Below, piece by piece: positions 1 through 9,827 of a DNA stretch of 64,000 bases. Below the pieces are notes generated by a model that had not been told where the DNA came from, did not search any database, and saw only the letters and a program-made list of their open reading frames with translations. Within the stretch, counting starts at the first letter, position 1, and the number at the start of each line of letters is the position of its first letter. The DNA comes from an uncultured Pseudomonadales bacterium (GTDB lineage Bacteria; Pseudomonadota; Gammaproteobacteria; Pseudomonadales; Azotimanducaceae): NCBI GenBank assembly GCA_951813295.1, contig CATOTI010000002.1, positions 1,116,001 to 1,180,000 on the forward strand, in the 5' to 3' direction. The translations under genes were made by a program, and so were the position numbers.

Positions 1-452
1 CGATACAGCGCATCGAAACTCATCGGTAACGCGTTCATGGCAGCAACGAATGCCGAGAGGTCGAAGGCGCGCCGATCGACCGCCGCGGCCGCGAGCGTCT
101 CGACCGCTTCGAGGAAATCGGCATCGACGGGCGCCAGCGCGTCGAAGCCTCTTTCGATCGAATCCACGAGGACCGGATCCGTCGCGGAACTCGACGCGCG
201 GATGAGTTCGGACATCCCGAAGTGCCAGATATCGACGATCTCGAGCTCGACCTGCTCACGATCGAGGTTCTGTTGCTTCCACCACTTCCAGCCGTGATGG
301 TCCAGAAGTTCGGCGCACTCGACCCAGATCGCCCGATAGTAGGCGTAGCCCTGCTCACGCCAAACCGGGTGCACCTCGACGTTGTGACGATCCTGCATCG
401 TCAACATCGTTTCGATCTGAATGCGTCTGCTGGCCACCGAAATCAGCCTCAT
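1..452 (-). CDS. dimeric-type dUTP diphosphatase (dUTPase_2-like), 3' end truncated by window start
   Basis: Minus-strand frame open to the window edge: MRLISVASRRIQIETMLTMQDRHNVEVHPVWREQGYAYYRAIWVECAELLDHHGWKWWKQQNLDREQVELEIVDIWHFGMSELI...; the QDxxNxxVxPxWxxQGxxYYRAxWxExAELxDHxGWKWWK pattern fits dimeric dUTPases. A GTG start at 473 is an alternative. Confidence 0.8.
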   Translation of the reverse strand, partial: MRLISVASRRIQIETMLTMQDRHNVEVHPVWREQGYAYYRAIWVECAELLDHHGWKWWKQQNLDREQVELEIVDIWHFGMSELIRASSSATDPVLVDSIERGFDALAPVDADFLEAVETLAAAAVDRRAFDLSAFVAAMNALPMSFDALY

Positions 453-552
453 CAGGAAGTAAGAGAAGTGCACGGAATCATATCGATCCGCGAGCGGAGC
501 CCGCGAGTTCGATAAACTTACGCGTCTTGCGTTGAGCCTCCAGGACGAGTGA

Positions 553-1755
553 ATGGATCTTTCCTACGGTCCCGAATACGACGATTTCCGTGCGGAAGTG
601 CAGTCGTTCATAGAAAACCATCGTGATCGGGCGCCGCGCCCGGGCGCCGACAAAGACGCCCCCAAGCGCTGGCAGAAACTCCTCATCGAGCATGGCTACA
701 CCGCGCGCACGATCCCGAAGGAGTATGGCGGGCACGGTGGGCAGCCGGACATCCTGAAGGGGCGGATCATCGCCGAGGAGTTCGCCAACTCACAGACGCC
801 GGGCGGGCTCGGCGGTCAGGGCATCTCCATGCTCGTACCGACGCTGTTGGAGCTCGGTACCGAAGAACAGAAACGCCGATTCATTCCCTCGACCCTCGCT
901 GGCGATCTCGTCTGGTGCCAAGGCTACAGCGAGCCGAACGCCGGGTCCGATCTCGCGAGCCTCAGAACCTCTGCCGTACTCGATGGTGATGAGTGGGTGA
1001 TCAACGGATCGAAGATCTGGACATCAACCGCGCATCTCGCCGATTGGATGTTCTGCCTCGTCCGGACCGAGCCCGACGCGCCGAAACATCAGGGCATCAG
1101 CTTCCTGCTGCTCGAAATGAACACGCCCGGCATCGAGATTCGGCCGCTCGTCGACATGACGATGACACCCAACTTCAACGAAGTGTTCTTCACCGACGTA
1201 CGCGTGCCCAAGCACCAGATCGTCGGCAACCGGGGCGAAGGCTGGTACGTCGCGAACGCGATCCTCGGTCACGAACGCGATTCGCTCGGCGATCCGAACG
1301 CGACGCTGACCCGCCTCAATCGGCTTACCGAACTCATGAAGACCGAAACGATCGACGGCCACCGCGCCATCGACAACCCGGCACACCTCGACCGGCTCAT
1401 GAAGCTGCAGGCGCGTGTCCAGGCCATGCGGTTCAACGATCTGCGCATCCTCTCGTCGCGTCTGAATCCGTCGAGCAACGCGGGCAACACCAAGCTCGCG
1501 CGGATGATCACGAAGCTCCAGGCGACGGAGCTCCGTCACGAACTCGAAGGCTTCGGCATCGACATCCTCGGCGAAGCCGGCCTTTTGTACGGCAAGAGCG
1601 ACTACCTCACCGACAACGGCTCGTGGCAAACGCACTACATGTACTTCCTCGGGCTCATCATCGGCGGGGGTACGTCGCAGATTCAGAAAAACATCATCAG
1701 CGAACGGGGTCTCGGTATGCCGAAGGAACCCAAGATCGAGAAGGCGGGAGCGTAG
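553..1755 (+). CDS. acyl-CoA dehydrogenase family protein (FadE26-like subunit)
   Basis: 400 aa; WCQGYSEPNAGSDLASLRTSA, WVINGSKIWTSTA and C-terminal IIGGGTSQIQKNIISERGLGMP motifs. Confidence 0.92.
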   Translation: MDLSYGPEYDDFRAEVQSFIENHRDRAPRPGADKDAPKRWQKLLIEHGYTARTIPKEYGGHGGQPDILKGRIIAEEFANSQTPGGLGGQGISMLVPTLLELGTEEQKRRFIPSTLAGDLVWCQGYSEPNAGSDLASLRTSAVLDGDEWVINGSKIWTSTAHLADWMFCLVRTEPDAPKHQGISFLLLEMNTPGIEIRPLVDMTMTPNFNEVFFTDVRVPKHQIVGNRGEGWYVANAILGHERDSLGDPNATLTRLNRLTELMKTETIDGHRAIDNPAHLDRLMKLQARVQAMRFNDLRILSSRLNPSSNAGNTKLARMITKLQATELRHELEGFGIDILGEAGLLYGKSDYLTDNGSWQTHYMYFLGLIIGGGTSQIQKNIISERGLGMPKEPKIEKAGA

Positions 1756-1756
1756 C

Positions 1757-2833
1757 GTGGAGTTCGGACTATCTGAGGAACAGACGCTCCTCGTCGACAG
1801 CGTCAATCGATTTCTCGAGGGCGAAGTCCCGCTCGATCGTGTGCGCAAGTTCGCCGACGACGACGAGGATCGCGCCGATGACATCTGGCGCGGTCTGACC
1901 GATCTGGGCGTGCCCGCGTTGCTGGTCCCGGAGGCTCACGGCGGCGTCGGCCTGTCCGTGCTCGATGCAGCACTCGTCGCCGAAGTTGTCGGCCGTCGCG
2001 CCGTTCCCGCGCCTTTTCTCTCGACCGCGGCGCTTGCGCCCGCGGCACTCCTTCGCGCCGGAAGCGAATCCCAACAAGCCGAATACCTGCCAAAGATCGC
2101 GAGCGGTGAACTCCGGTTCGGCGCGGCACTTTCGGAACTCGGCGGCGCTCGACGCGACGCCGGTGTCGAAGCACGGGACGGTAAGCTGTACGGGAAATCG
2201 CTTTGGGCGATAGACGTGGCGGCGGATAAACTCCTCGTCGCCGATCAGACCCGCTCTCTCCACATCGTCGATGCCGCCGCGGACGGACTGACGCTGAACG
2301 CGCTGCCGCACGTCGATCGCACGCGCCCGTTCGCGGAAATCATCTTCCACGGCGTGCCGGCGGATAGCCTCGACGTAGCACCAGACGCGACGGACTACGT
2401 CGTGGATCTCGGTCGGGTCCTGCTCGCCGCCGACACGTTGGGCGCCGCCCAGGAAATGCTCGACCAGGCCGTCGAATATGCGATGCAGCGCGAGCAGTTC
2501 AATCGCGTGATCGCGTCGTTCCAGGCCGTGAAGCACATGTGCGCCGAGATGGCGGCGGAAATAGAACCCGCGAGATCACTGCTCTGGTACGCCGCTCACG
2601 CACTCGGCGAAGGCACGGATGATGCGCGTCTGAGCGTCTGTCACGCCAAATCCCACCTCGCCGAAGTCGGCACGTTCGTTGCCAAGACCGCGACGATGGT
2701 GCACGGCGGCATGGGATTCACCGATCTCCTGGGCCTGCACTATTGGTTCAAGCGCATCGGCTACAACCGCCAGATCTTTGGCGGACCCGAGCGCGTGCGC
2801 GCCGAGGCGGCAGCGCTTCAGGGAATCGGCTGA
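1757..2833 (+). CDS. acyl-CoA dehydrogenase family protein, probable partner subunit
   Basis: 358 aa; MEFGLSEEQTLLVDSVNRFL..., QREQFNRVIASFQAVKHMCAEM, MVHGGMGFT. GTG start directly after the preceding stop. Confidence 0.9.
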   Translation: MEFGLSEEQTLLVDSVNRFLEGEVPLDRVRKFADDDEDRADDIWRGLTDLGVPALLVPEAHGGVGLSVLDAALVAEVVGRRAVPAPFLSTAALAPAALLRAGSESQQAEYLPKIASGELRFGAALSELGGARRDAGVEARDGKLYGKSLWAIDVAADKLLVADQTRSLHIVDAAADGLTLNALPHVDRTRPFAEIIFHGVPADSLDVAPDATDYVVDLGRVLLAADTLGAAQEMLDQAVEYAMQREQFNRVIASFQAVKHMCAEMAAEIEPARSLLWYAAHALGEGTDDARLSVCHAKSHLAEVGTFVAKTATMVHGGMGFTDLLGLHYWFKRIGYNRQIFGGPERVRAEAAALQGIG

Positions 2834-2911
2834 TAACCGATCAATCGCGCGGTCGCCATCTCGGCGACCTCGCATAGCCGATCTCCCACCGCTTTCGTCG
2901 TATACCCATCG

Positions 2912-2940
2912 GTTGAAATCCGGATGTTGCAGCCGCACAT
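2912..2940 (+). promoter_or_regulatory. possible sigma32-type (heat-shock) promoter upstream of lon
   Basis: GTTGAAA - 14 nt - CCGCACAT, similar to CTTGAAA-N11-16-CCCCATNT, about 45 bp before the lon ATG. Confidence 0.35.
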
Positions 2941-2985
2941 TCGTTCTCTAACCTATCGAATGAGTGAGAACTCCCCCACCGGATC

Positions 2986-5307
2986 ATGCGATCGCTACCG
3001 TTATTACCGCTCAAGAACGTCGTCGTTTTTCCCGAGATCATTCAAGCGCTCGCCGTTGGTCGCGCTCAGTCGCTCGCGGCCATCAAGCACGCGCTCGACA
3101 ATGATCGCGAGATTCTGGCCGTCCTCCAACGTGACCCGAACGTCGAACGTCCGGACCGCGACGATCTCCACGACATCGGCGCCATCGCAACGATTACCCG
3201 GGTCGAACCGCGTGACGGCGGCGCCCAGGTCATCGTCCAGGGCGTACGGCGCGTCGAACTGCACGAGATGGAAACGACAGGGGATTTCGTCACTGTCGAA
3301 GTGAGCGAACTCGAAACGCCCGCTGTCCCCGACGAGGGCGAAGTGCGCGCCCGCGCGTTAGCGCTGCACCGATCGATCCTGGATACGGCCCGATCGATCG
3401 CCCAGATCCTCGCGCCGCAGAACGCCGATCAGATTTTCGAGCAGGCTGTCGGCTCCATCGATGACCCGATCACGCAGATGTATCGCATCGTCTCGATCGC
3501 CCGGCAGATGGAACTCGAAGATCGTCAAGGCGTGCTCGAGATCGGCGAAACGGTGCCGTTTTTCGAGCGGATGCTCGAACTGCTGCAACGCGAACTCTCC
3601 GTTGCCGAGATGCAGCGCGATATCCAGAGCCAGGCACAGGAAGGCATCGAGCAGCAGCAGCGCGAGCACATGCTGCGCCAGCAGAAACGGGCCATCGAAC
3701 AAGCGCTCGGCGAAGGCGAGGGCGACGATGACATTGCCGAACTGAAAGCTGATCTCAAGAATGCAAAACTTCCAGATGAGGTTCGCAAAGAGGTCGATCG
3801 AGAACTCAAACGCCTGGGCAAGATGTCGCCGCAACAGGCCGACTATCAGGTCGCCAGGAGCTATCTCGAACTCATCGCCGAGTTGCCTTGGAACGTCGTC
3901 ACCGAGGACACGCTCGATCTCGATCACGCACAGACCGTACTCGACGAAGACCACTACGGCCTCGACGAGATCAAGGAGCGAATTCTCGAATCGCTCGCGG
4001 TTTTGCAGCTCAACCCAGAGGCGCGCTCATCGATCCTCTGTTTCGTCGGACCACCGGGCGTCGGCAAGACCTCGCTCGGGCAATCGATCGCACGCGCGAT
4101 GGGCCGAAAGTTCGAACGCATGAGCCTCGGCGGATTGCACGACGAGTCGGAGCTGCGCGGCCATCGGCGTACCTATATCGGCGCCATGCCGGGACGCATT
4201 CTGCAGGCCGTACGCCGAACCGGCGTCCGCAACCCCGTCCTGATGCTCGACGAGATCGACAAGCTCGGTCGCGATTTTCGTGGCGACCCGAGTGCTGCGC
4301 TGATGGAGATCCTCGATCCGGCACAGAACAAGGAATTCCGCGACAACTACCTGAATTTGCCTTTCGATCTTTCCAAGGTCTACTTCATCACGACGGCCAA
4401 TCAACTCGACGGTATCCCGGCACCGCTCCTCGATCGTATGGAGGTGCTCGACCTGTCGGGCTACAGCGAGATGGAGAAGCTCGAGATCGCGAAACGCTAT
4501 CTCGTACCGCGACAGCGCGATAACGCCGGGCTTCGCGAAGAGCAGCTCGAGTTCGGTAACGACGCGTTGCAACGCATCATTCGCCGCCATACCCGCGAAG
4601 CGGGTGTCCGCGAGCTGGAACGAACGATCGGCCGGGTCGCGCGCAAACGCGCCCGCCAGGTCGTGCAATCGCTCGACTCACCCAGCACGATCAACGCCGA
4701 CGATCTCGTCGTGCTCCTGGGGCCGGATAAGTTCAAGTCGGAGAAGGGCCGCGAAGACCTCGACAACGGTGTCGCTCCCGGACTGGCCTATACCGCCGCC
4801 GGCGGAGACGTTCTCTACATCGAAGCGCGCCTGACCCAGAAGGAAGATCGCGTGACGATCACCGGTCAGCTCGGTGATGTGATGAAGGAGTCGATCCAGG
4901 CGGCGCGTTCGTACATCTGGTCGGTGGCGGACGATCTCAACATCGACCGATCGACCATCGAGGAAAACGGCATTCACGTGCACGTGCCCGCGGGCGCGGT
5001 ACCGAAGGACGGCCCGTCCGCCGGAATCACGATGGCAACCGCACTCGCCTCGGTTTACAGCAAGAAGAAGGTGCGCGACGACATCGCGATGACGGGCGAG
5101 CTGACGCTTTCGGGCATTGTTCTGCCCGTCGGTGGTATTCGCGAAAAGGTCCTCGCGGCGCACCGATCAGGTATTCGTCACGTCATCCTGCCGCGCGACA
5201 ACGAGTCGGATTTCGAGAAACTGCCGGAAGTTGTGCGTGACGAAATGACCGTTACGCTCGTCGACCGTCTCGAGGATGCAGTTCGCGTCGCGATTCCGGA
5301 CCTCTAA
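2986..5307 (+). CDS. lon: ATP-dependent endopeptidase La (Lon)
   Basis: 773 aa; N-terminal [26 protein letters not shown], Walker [16 protein letters not shown], catalytic Ser motif [15 protein letters not shown]. Confidence 0.97.
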   Translation: MRSLPLLPLKNVVVFPEIIQALAVGRAQSLAAIKHALDNDREILAVLQRDPNVERPDRDDLHDIGAIATITRVEPRDGGAQVIVQGVRRVELHEMETTGDFVTVEVSELETPAVPDEGEVRARALALHRSILDTARSIAQILAPQNADQIFEQAVGSIDDPITQMYRIVSIARQMELEDRQGVLEIGETVPFFERMLELLQRELSVAEMQRDIQSQAQEGIEQQQREHMLRQQKRAIEQALGEGEGDDDIAELKADLKNAKLPDEVRKEVDRELKRLGKMSPQQADYQVARSYLELIAELPWNVVTEDTLDLDHAQTVLDEDHYGLDEIKERILESLAVLQLNPEARSSILCFVGPPGVGKTSLGQSIARAMGRKFERMSLGGLHDESELRGHRRTYIGAMPGRILQAVRRTGVRNPVLMLDEIDKLGRDFRGDPSAALMEILDPAQNKEFRDNYLNLPFDLSKVYFITTANQLDGIPAPLLDRMEVLDLSGYSEMEKLEIAKRYLVPRQRDNAGLREEQLEFGNDALQRIIRRHTREAGVRELERTIGRVARKRARQVVQSLDSPSTINADDLVVLLGPDKFKSEKGREDLDNGVAPGLAYTAAGGDVLYIEARLTQKEDRVTITGQLGDVMKESIQAARSYIWSVADDLNIDRSTIEENGIHVHVPAGAVPKDGPSAGITMATALASVYSKKKVRDDIAMTGELTLSGIVLPVGGIREKVLAAHRSGIRHVILPRDNESDFEKLPEVVRDEMTVTLVDRLEDAVRVAIPDL

Positions 5308-5323
5308 GGAGCGACACGATCGA

Positions 5324-5345
5324 GGCGACGCTAATCGGCGTCGCC
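5324..5345. terminator. hairpin between convergent genes, possible terminator
   Basis: GGCGACGC-TAATCG-GCGTCGCC, 8-bp perfect stem between the lon stop (5307) and the convergent gene end (5353). No clear T-tract. Confidence 0.4.
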
Positions 5346-5352
5346 ACCCTGA

Positions 5353-6093
5353 TCAGTCGAACGAATAGACCAAGGCGTTACCGCGCTTATCGACGATCGA
5401 CGCAAGCCCCGATTCGCGCAGACAGTAAGCGATCTGTTGCGCGCGCCGCCGCGGACAACTCACGTGTTCCGCGATCGATGCCGTCGTGAACGGTGACGCT
5501 AGATCACTGAGCGTGCAGTCGACGAGATCACGCATCGACGCGACTCGCACCACGTCGACAACTTCGTTCAAACGCCGGCCGGCCACTTGCCAACCCTTAC
5601 GTCGGCGCCGGCGTTTACCTTCAAAAACCCGGATCTCGTCCTCGTCCGTCAACACGATGTCGAGTTCGAGGTTCGGATGGTCGAGCAAGGTCGGTGCGTA
5701 GACGAGTTCGGCGAAGACATCGACGGGGCGGCCGCGCTTCGGCGAGCGTCGTCGTGTCGATTCCTGGGAAGGATCGACCGGCAGCTTGACGATGTAGCGC
5801 CGCGCCGCGATCGGATGGACAAGCGTCACCGGATATCGATCCAGAAGGTGTTCGAGCTTACGCCGAATCGAACCGAAGCCCGACGTCTGAATCTCGACGA
5901 TCCGACCCCCTTGACGATCCTCCACCCAGACGTCAGCGACGAAGTTCTCGACGCGATGTTCTACGGCGACCGTACCTTCGCTATCCGCTGCATAGCGGTG
6001 CTTCAAAGCGTCGTGGATCGACCCTTCGTTCAGCGTCCCGATGACGGGGTTTTCCAGCGGTTCGGTTGGCCGATCGCGCAAAGGCTCTGTCAT
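5353..6093 (-). CDS. PD-(D/E)xK-like nuclease-fold protein with C-terminal winged-helix-like region (putative)
   Basis: 246 aa; NEGSIHDALKHRYA...VENFVADVWVEDRQGGRIVEIQTSGFGSIRRKLEHLLDRYPVTLVHPI resembles E...D...ExQ; C-terminus FTTASIAEHVSCPRRRAQQIAYCLRESGLASIVDKRGNALVYSFD is wHTH-like. Confidence 0.6.
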   Translation of the reverse strand: MTEPLRDRPTEPLENPVIGTLNEGSIHDALKHRYAADSEGTVAVEHRVENFVADVWVEDRQGGRIVEIQTSGFGSIRRKLEHLLDRYPVTLVHPIAARRYIVKLPVDPSQESTRRRSPKRGRPVDVFAELVYAPTLLDHPNLELDIVLTDEDEIRVFEGKRRRRRKGWQVAGRRLNEVVDVVRVASMRDLVDCTLSDLASPFTTASIAEHVSCPRRRAQQIAYCLRESGLASIVDKRGNALVYSFD

Positions 6094-6124
6094 ACTCCGG
6101 CGCGCTTTCTACTAGGAGATCGGC

Positions 6125-6421
6125 ATGAGTGCTGACGGAACTTGGAACACAACGATGAACACCCCCATGGGGGAACAAAAAGGCTCGCTGACCATTGCCA
6201 CGGACGGTGACTCGCTGTCCGGAAAGCTCGAAGGTCCGCAAGGCGCGATCGACATCAAAGACGGCACGGTGAACGGCAACGAGATTGCTTTCAAGGCCGA
6301 CATCTCGCAGCCGATGCCGATGACGCTCGAATTCAGCGCCACGGTCGACGGCGACTCGATCAGCGGTAGCGTCAAGCTCGGTGCTTTCGGCAACGCGAGC
6401 TTCACGGGAACGCGCGCTTAA
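6125..6421 (+). CDS. small beta-rich hypothetical protein
   Basis: 98 aa, MSADGTWNTTMNTPMGEQKGSLTIATDGDSLSGKLEG...; AGGAGA-like RBS before the ATG; same strand as the downstream carboxyltransferase gene. Confidence 0.75.
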   Translation: MSADGTWNTTMNTPMGEQKGSLTIATDGDSLSGKLEGPQGAIDIKDGTVNGNEIAFKADISQPMPMTLEFSATVDGDSISGSVKLGAFGNASFTGTRA

Positions 6422-6432
6422 GCGATCACTCC

Positions 6433-7983
6433 ATGAGTTGGGAAGAGGAAATTGGCGAGCTGAACGCTCGAGCCGCGCTGGCCATGAAGATGGGCGGCGA
6501 GGACAAAGTCGCGCGGCAGCACGAATTCGGCAAATTGACGATCCGCGAGCGCATCGATGCGATCGCGGATGCCAACACGTTTCATGAAATCGGAACGCTC
6601 GCCGGCGTCGCCCAGTACGACGACGACGGCAATCTGGTCGAATTCACCCCGTCCAATTTCGTCTTCGGGACGGCCGACATCGACGACCGTCCGGTGATCC
6701 TTTCGGGCGACGACTTCACCGTACGGGGCGGATCGGCGGATGCGTCGATCGGCGCCAAACGTTCGCGCGCCGAAGGGCTCGCTCACGAACTCCGCTTGCC
6801 GCACATCCGTCTGGTCGACGGCATGGGCGGCGGTGGGTCGGTGAAAACCATCGAGATGGCCGGACGAACCTACATTCCAGAACTCCGTGGTTGGGAAACG
6901 GTCGTCCAGCATCTCGCGGTCGCCCCGTCGGTTTCCCTGGCCCTGGGCTCCGTGGCCGGTATCGGCGCGGCCCGGGTCGCGACGTCGCACTATTCGGTCA
7001 TCGTGCGCGACACCGCCCAGATGATGATCGCGGGCCCCGCGCTGGTCGATTGGGCCAAGCTCGGCGATGTCAGCAAGGAAGAACTCGGCCACGCGCGTAT
7101 CCACACCCGCAACGGTGCTATCGACGACGCGGTGGCCTCCGAAGCCGAGGCATTCGAGCGGGCCCGGCAGTTTCTCTCTTACCTGCCCTCGAGCGCGGAC
7201 GAACTACCACCTCGTATCGACCCAAACGACGACCCAAAGCGACGGGACGAGGAACTCCTATCCATCGTTCCGCGAGACCCCCGCAAGGTCTACAAGATGC
7301 ACCGTGTCATCGACTCGGTGGTCGATCGAGGGTCTTTTTTCGAAATCGGTCGCAAATGGGGCCGATCGATCATCTCGGGACTGGCGCGCCTGGACGGTAT
7401 TCCCGTTGCGCTCTTCGCCGAGAATCCCTCAGTGTACGGCGGCGCATGGACCGCGGATTCCTGCCGCAAGCTCATTCGGCTGATCGACCTCGCCGCCACC
7501 TTCCATCTCCCGCTCGTCCACCTCGAGGACTGCCCGGGCTTCCTGATCGGCAAGAAGAGTGAAGAAGAAGCGACGATTCGCCACGGCTCGGCCGCTCTCG
7601 CGGCCCTCGGCCAGGCGAACGTGCCGTTTTGTTGCGTGATCGTTCGAAAGGCATTCGGCGTCGCAGGTGGCGCAAACCACAAACCCGGTTCGCATCACAT
7701 CCGCGTCGCCTGGCCATCCGGCGACTGGGGATCATTACCGATCGAGGGCGGTATCGAAGTCGCCTACAAGGCTGAACTCGCGGAAGTCGACGACTACGAC
7801 AGCCATCTCGAAAAGATCAAAGAGCGTTTGAACCGCGTTCGTTCACCATTTCGAAGCGCCGAGTATTTCGAGGTGGAAGAAATCATCGATCCGCGCGATA
7901 CGCGCCGGGTGTTGTGCCAGTGGGCGGGACTCGCACGAAAAGCATCGCGAACGGAACCCGCGCAGTTCAGCTATCGGCCTTGA
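6433..7983 (+). CDS. acyl-CoA carboxylase carboxyltransferase (beta) subunit family
   Basis: 516 aa; GGGSVKTIEMAGRTYIPEL, SVSLALGSVAGIGAARVATSHYSVIV, EDCPGFLIGKKSEEEATIRHGSAALAAL, RKAFGVAGG. Confidence 0.9.
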   Translation: MSWEEEIGELNARAALAMKMGGEDKVARQHEFGKLTIRERIDAIADANTFHEIGTLAGVAQYDDDGNLVEFTPSNFVFGTADIDDRPVILSGDDFTVRGGSADASIGAKRSRAEGLAHELRLPHIRLVDGMGGGGSVKTIEMAGRTYIPELRGWETVVQHLAVAPSVSLALGSVAGIGAARVATSHYSVIVRDTAQMMIAGPALVDWAKLGDVSKEELGHARIHTRNGAIDDAVASEAEAFERARQFLSYLPSSADELPPRIDPNDDPKRRDEELLSIVPRDPRKVYKMHRVIDSVVDRGSFFEIGRKWGRSIISGLARLDGIPVALFAENPSVYGGAWTADSCRKLIRLIDLAATFHLPLVHLEDCPGFLIGKKSEEEATIRHGSAALAALGQANVPFCCVIVRKAFGVAGGANHKPGSHHIRVAWPSGDWGSLPIEGGIEVAYKAELAEVDDYDSHLEKIKERLNRVRSPFRSAEYFEVEEIIDPRDTRRVLCQWAGLARKASRTEPAQFSYRP

Positions 7984-8077
7984 ACGCCGTTTCGCTCAAA
8001 AACAACGCAAAGATCTTCGCGAATCGATTCGCTTTGGTAATACTTAGCCCCTTCGTTAGATCTCAATAAGCGTCGAG

Positions 8078-9061
8078 ATGACAGACCCCTATCGCATCAT
8101 CGGTTCGGAAGAATCGCCGTTCTCCGTCAAAATCCGCTCGTACTTCCGCTTCAAGGGTCTGCCGCACGAGTGGATCGAACGCCGCGACGCGCAGGACCTC
8201 TTCAGCCAACACGCGAAATTGCCGCTCATCCCGCTGTTGATTAAGCCCGACGGCACCTCGATGCAGGACTCCACGCCGATCATCGAGGCGATGGAACGCG
8301 AAGCACCGGAACCCTCGGTTTACCACGCCGATCCAGCGCTCAACTTCGTCGCCGCGCTTATCGAAGAATTCGGGGATGAGTGGGGCAACAAGTGGATGTT
8401 CCACCTGCGTTGGCATCGAACGATCGATCAGGTCGCCGTCTCGAAACGCTTCGCCGAGACGCAAGGCGCGGACGACGTCGAGGCCGCCGCGAGTCAGATC
8501 CGCGAACGGATGGTGCCGCGCGTCTGGTTCGTCGGCTCGAACGAGGTGACCGGGACGCAGATCGAGAAGTCCTTCAAGGACACCCTGACCCTACTCGACG
8601 CACACCTCACCGAGCATGACTTCGTGATGGGCGGACGTCCGACCTTTGCCGATTTCGGCCTATGGGGACAGATCTACAATGCCGGTCGCGACCCGACCGG
8701 CGGCGCCATCCTGGAGCAACATCCGACAGCGGCTCGATGGGTGACGACGATGCTCGATCCACCATCGGACACGGGCAAAGATCTCGCTTCCTGGCCAGAC
8801 CTCGAGCCGACACTACTCCCACTTCTCGCCGATCAGATTGCGGATATGTTCCTGCCGTGGAGCGTCGCCAACGCGCACGCAATCGAAGACGGTCAGGAGA
8901 CGTTCGACGTCATGCTGAAAGACCATCGCTGGACGCAGAAACCGCAGAAATACCACGCCCGAAGCCTGACGGCCTTACGCGAGAAATTCGCCGCGGTCGC
9001 AGACAACGCCGATCTGAACGAGATCCTCGTCGCCTGTGGGGCGGACGAAGCGCTTCACTAG
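8078..9061 (+). CDS. glutathione S-transferase family protein
   Basis: 327 aa; N-terminal thioredoxin-like SPFSVKIRSYFRFKGLPHEWIE...KLPLIPLLIKPDGTSMQDSTPII, C-terminal GGRPTFADFGLWGQIY. Confidence 0.82.
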   Translation: MTDPYRIIGSEESPFSVKIRSYFRFKGLPHEWIERRDAQDLFSQHAKLPLIPLLIKPDGTSMQDSTPIIEAMEREAPEPSVYHADPALNFVAALIEEFGDEWGNKWMFHLRWHRTIDQVAVSKRFAETQGADDVEAAASQIRERMVPRVWFVGSNEVTGTQIEKSFKDTLTLLDAHLTEHDFVMGGRPTFADFGLWGQIYNAGRDPTGGAILEQHPTAARWVTTMLDPPSDTGKDLASWPDLEPTLLPLLADQIADMFLPWSVANAHAIEDGQETFDVMLKDHRWTQKPQKYHARSLTALREKFAAVADNADLNEILVACGADEALH

Positions 9062-9827
9062 AAGCGGACGGTGATGCCGATCTCGGGGCTGATCCGCTCG
9101 AGGTCGAGGTGGTTCGGCAAGACCTGCTTGTAGCTATCGTCGTACTGGAACCTTTCGGCGCGCACGCCGAGCCGGAAGTCGAAGCGGCCCAACCTATAGA
9201 CGAGATGAGCGTCGGCACGCAATCGTTCGGCAAACCGTTCGTGCTGCGGCGCAATCGTGAATTCGACGCGCGACGACCAATGCTCGCTCAATGACCACTG
9301 AAAACCTCCGACGATGCCGACTTCGACGACGTGGTAGGCACGATCGACGGAGTCGGTCACCGAAGGCGCGTCGAGGCGGAGCGAAAAATCGGTGGCCGCG
9401 ACTCGAAGCCCGGCCCACCAATCGACTTTCGTCGTGCGCCATCGTCGCCCCGCGACGGCTTCGATCTCGTGGAAATCCATCGCCGCGTCAACGCGCGATC
9501 CGATCGGGAAAAAACGTCCTTGCACCACAAGCGGAGCGGCGACCGCGATGTTCCCGACGGATCGAACTGACCGTAGCGGCCACGAAGGAACCATCGTTCA
9601 CCCGACCACGTCACGCCGACGCGTGCTTCCGTTGATCGCTCGAGCCCAAGTTCATCAATCGAGGGACGTCCCCGCGTAGCGGTGCCCGGCGCGCCACCCG
9701 TCGGCGTCTGCAGAAAGCCCGACTGGTCGGGCCCGCCGAGGACAAACTCGAGCTCGACGTCAGCAGAAACGCTCGCGCAAACTGCTATCGACAGCAACGC
9801 GCCGAGACGCGCGCAAATTCGCCTCAA
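9058..9827 (-). pseudogene. outer-membrane beta-barrel-like protein interrupted by a frameshift
   Basis: Signal peptide MRRICARLGALLSIAVCASVSA and N-terminal half in one frame (to ...RYGQFDPSG); the continuation NIAVAAPLVVQGRFFPIGSRVDAAMDFHEIEAVAG...ISPEIGITVRF (terminal Phe) is in another frame. Switch near 9550-9560. Confidence 0.7.

Noticed and set aside
993-1898. Long overlapping and antisense ORFs (993-1898 +, 1024-1884 -, 1769-2536 -, 12195-13301 +, 14450-15430 +, 45807-46958 + and similar)
   Set aside because: Arg/Ala/Pro/His-rich shadow frames of strongly coding GC-rich genes, with no recognisable domains and complete overlap with better-supported CDSs.
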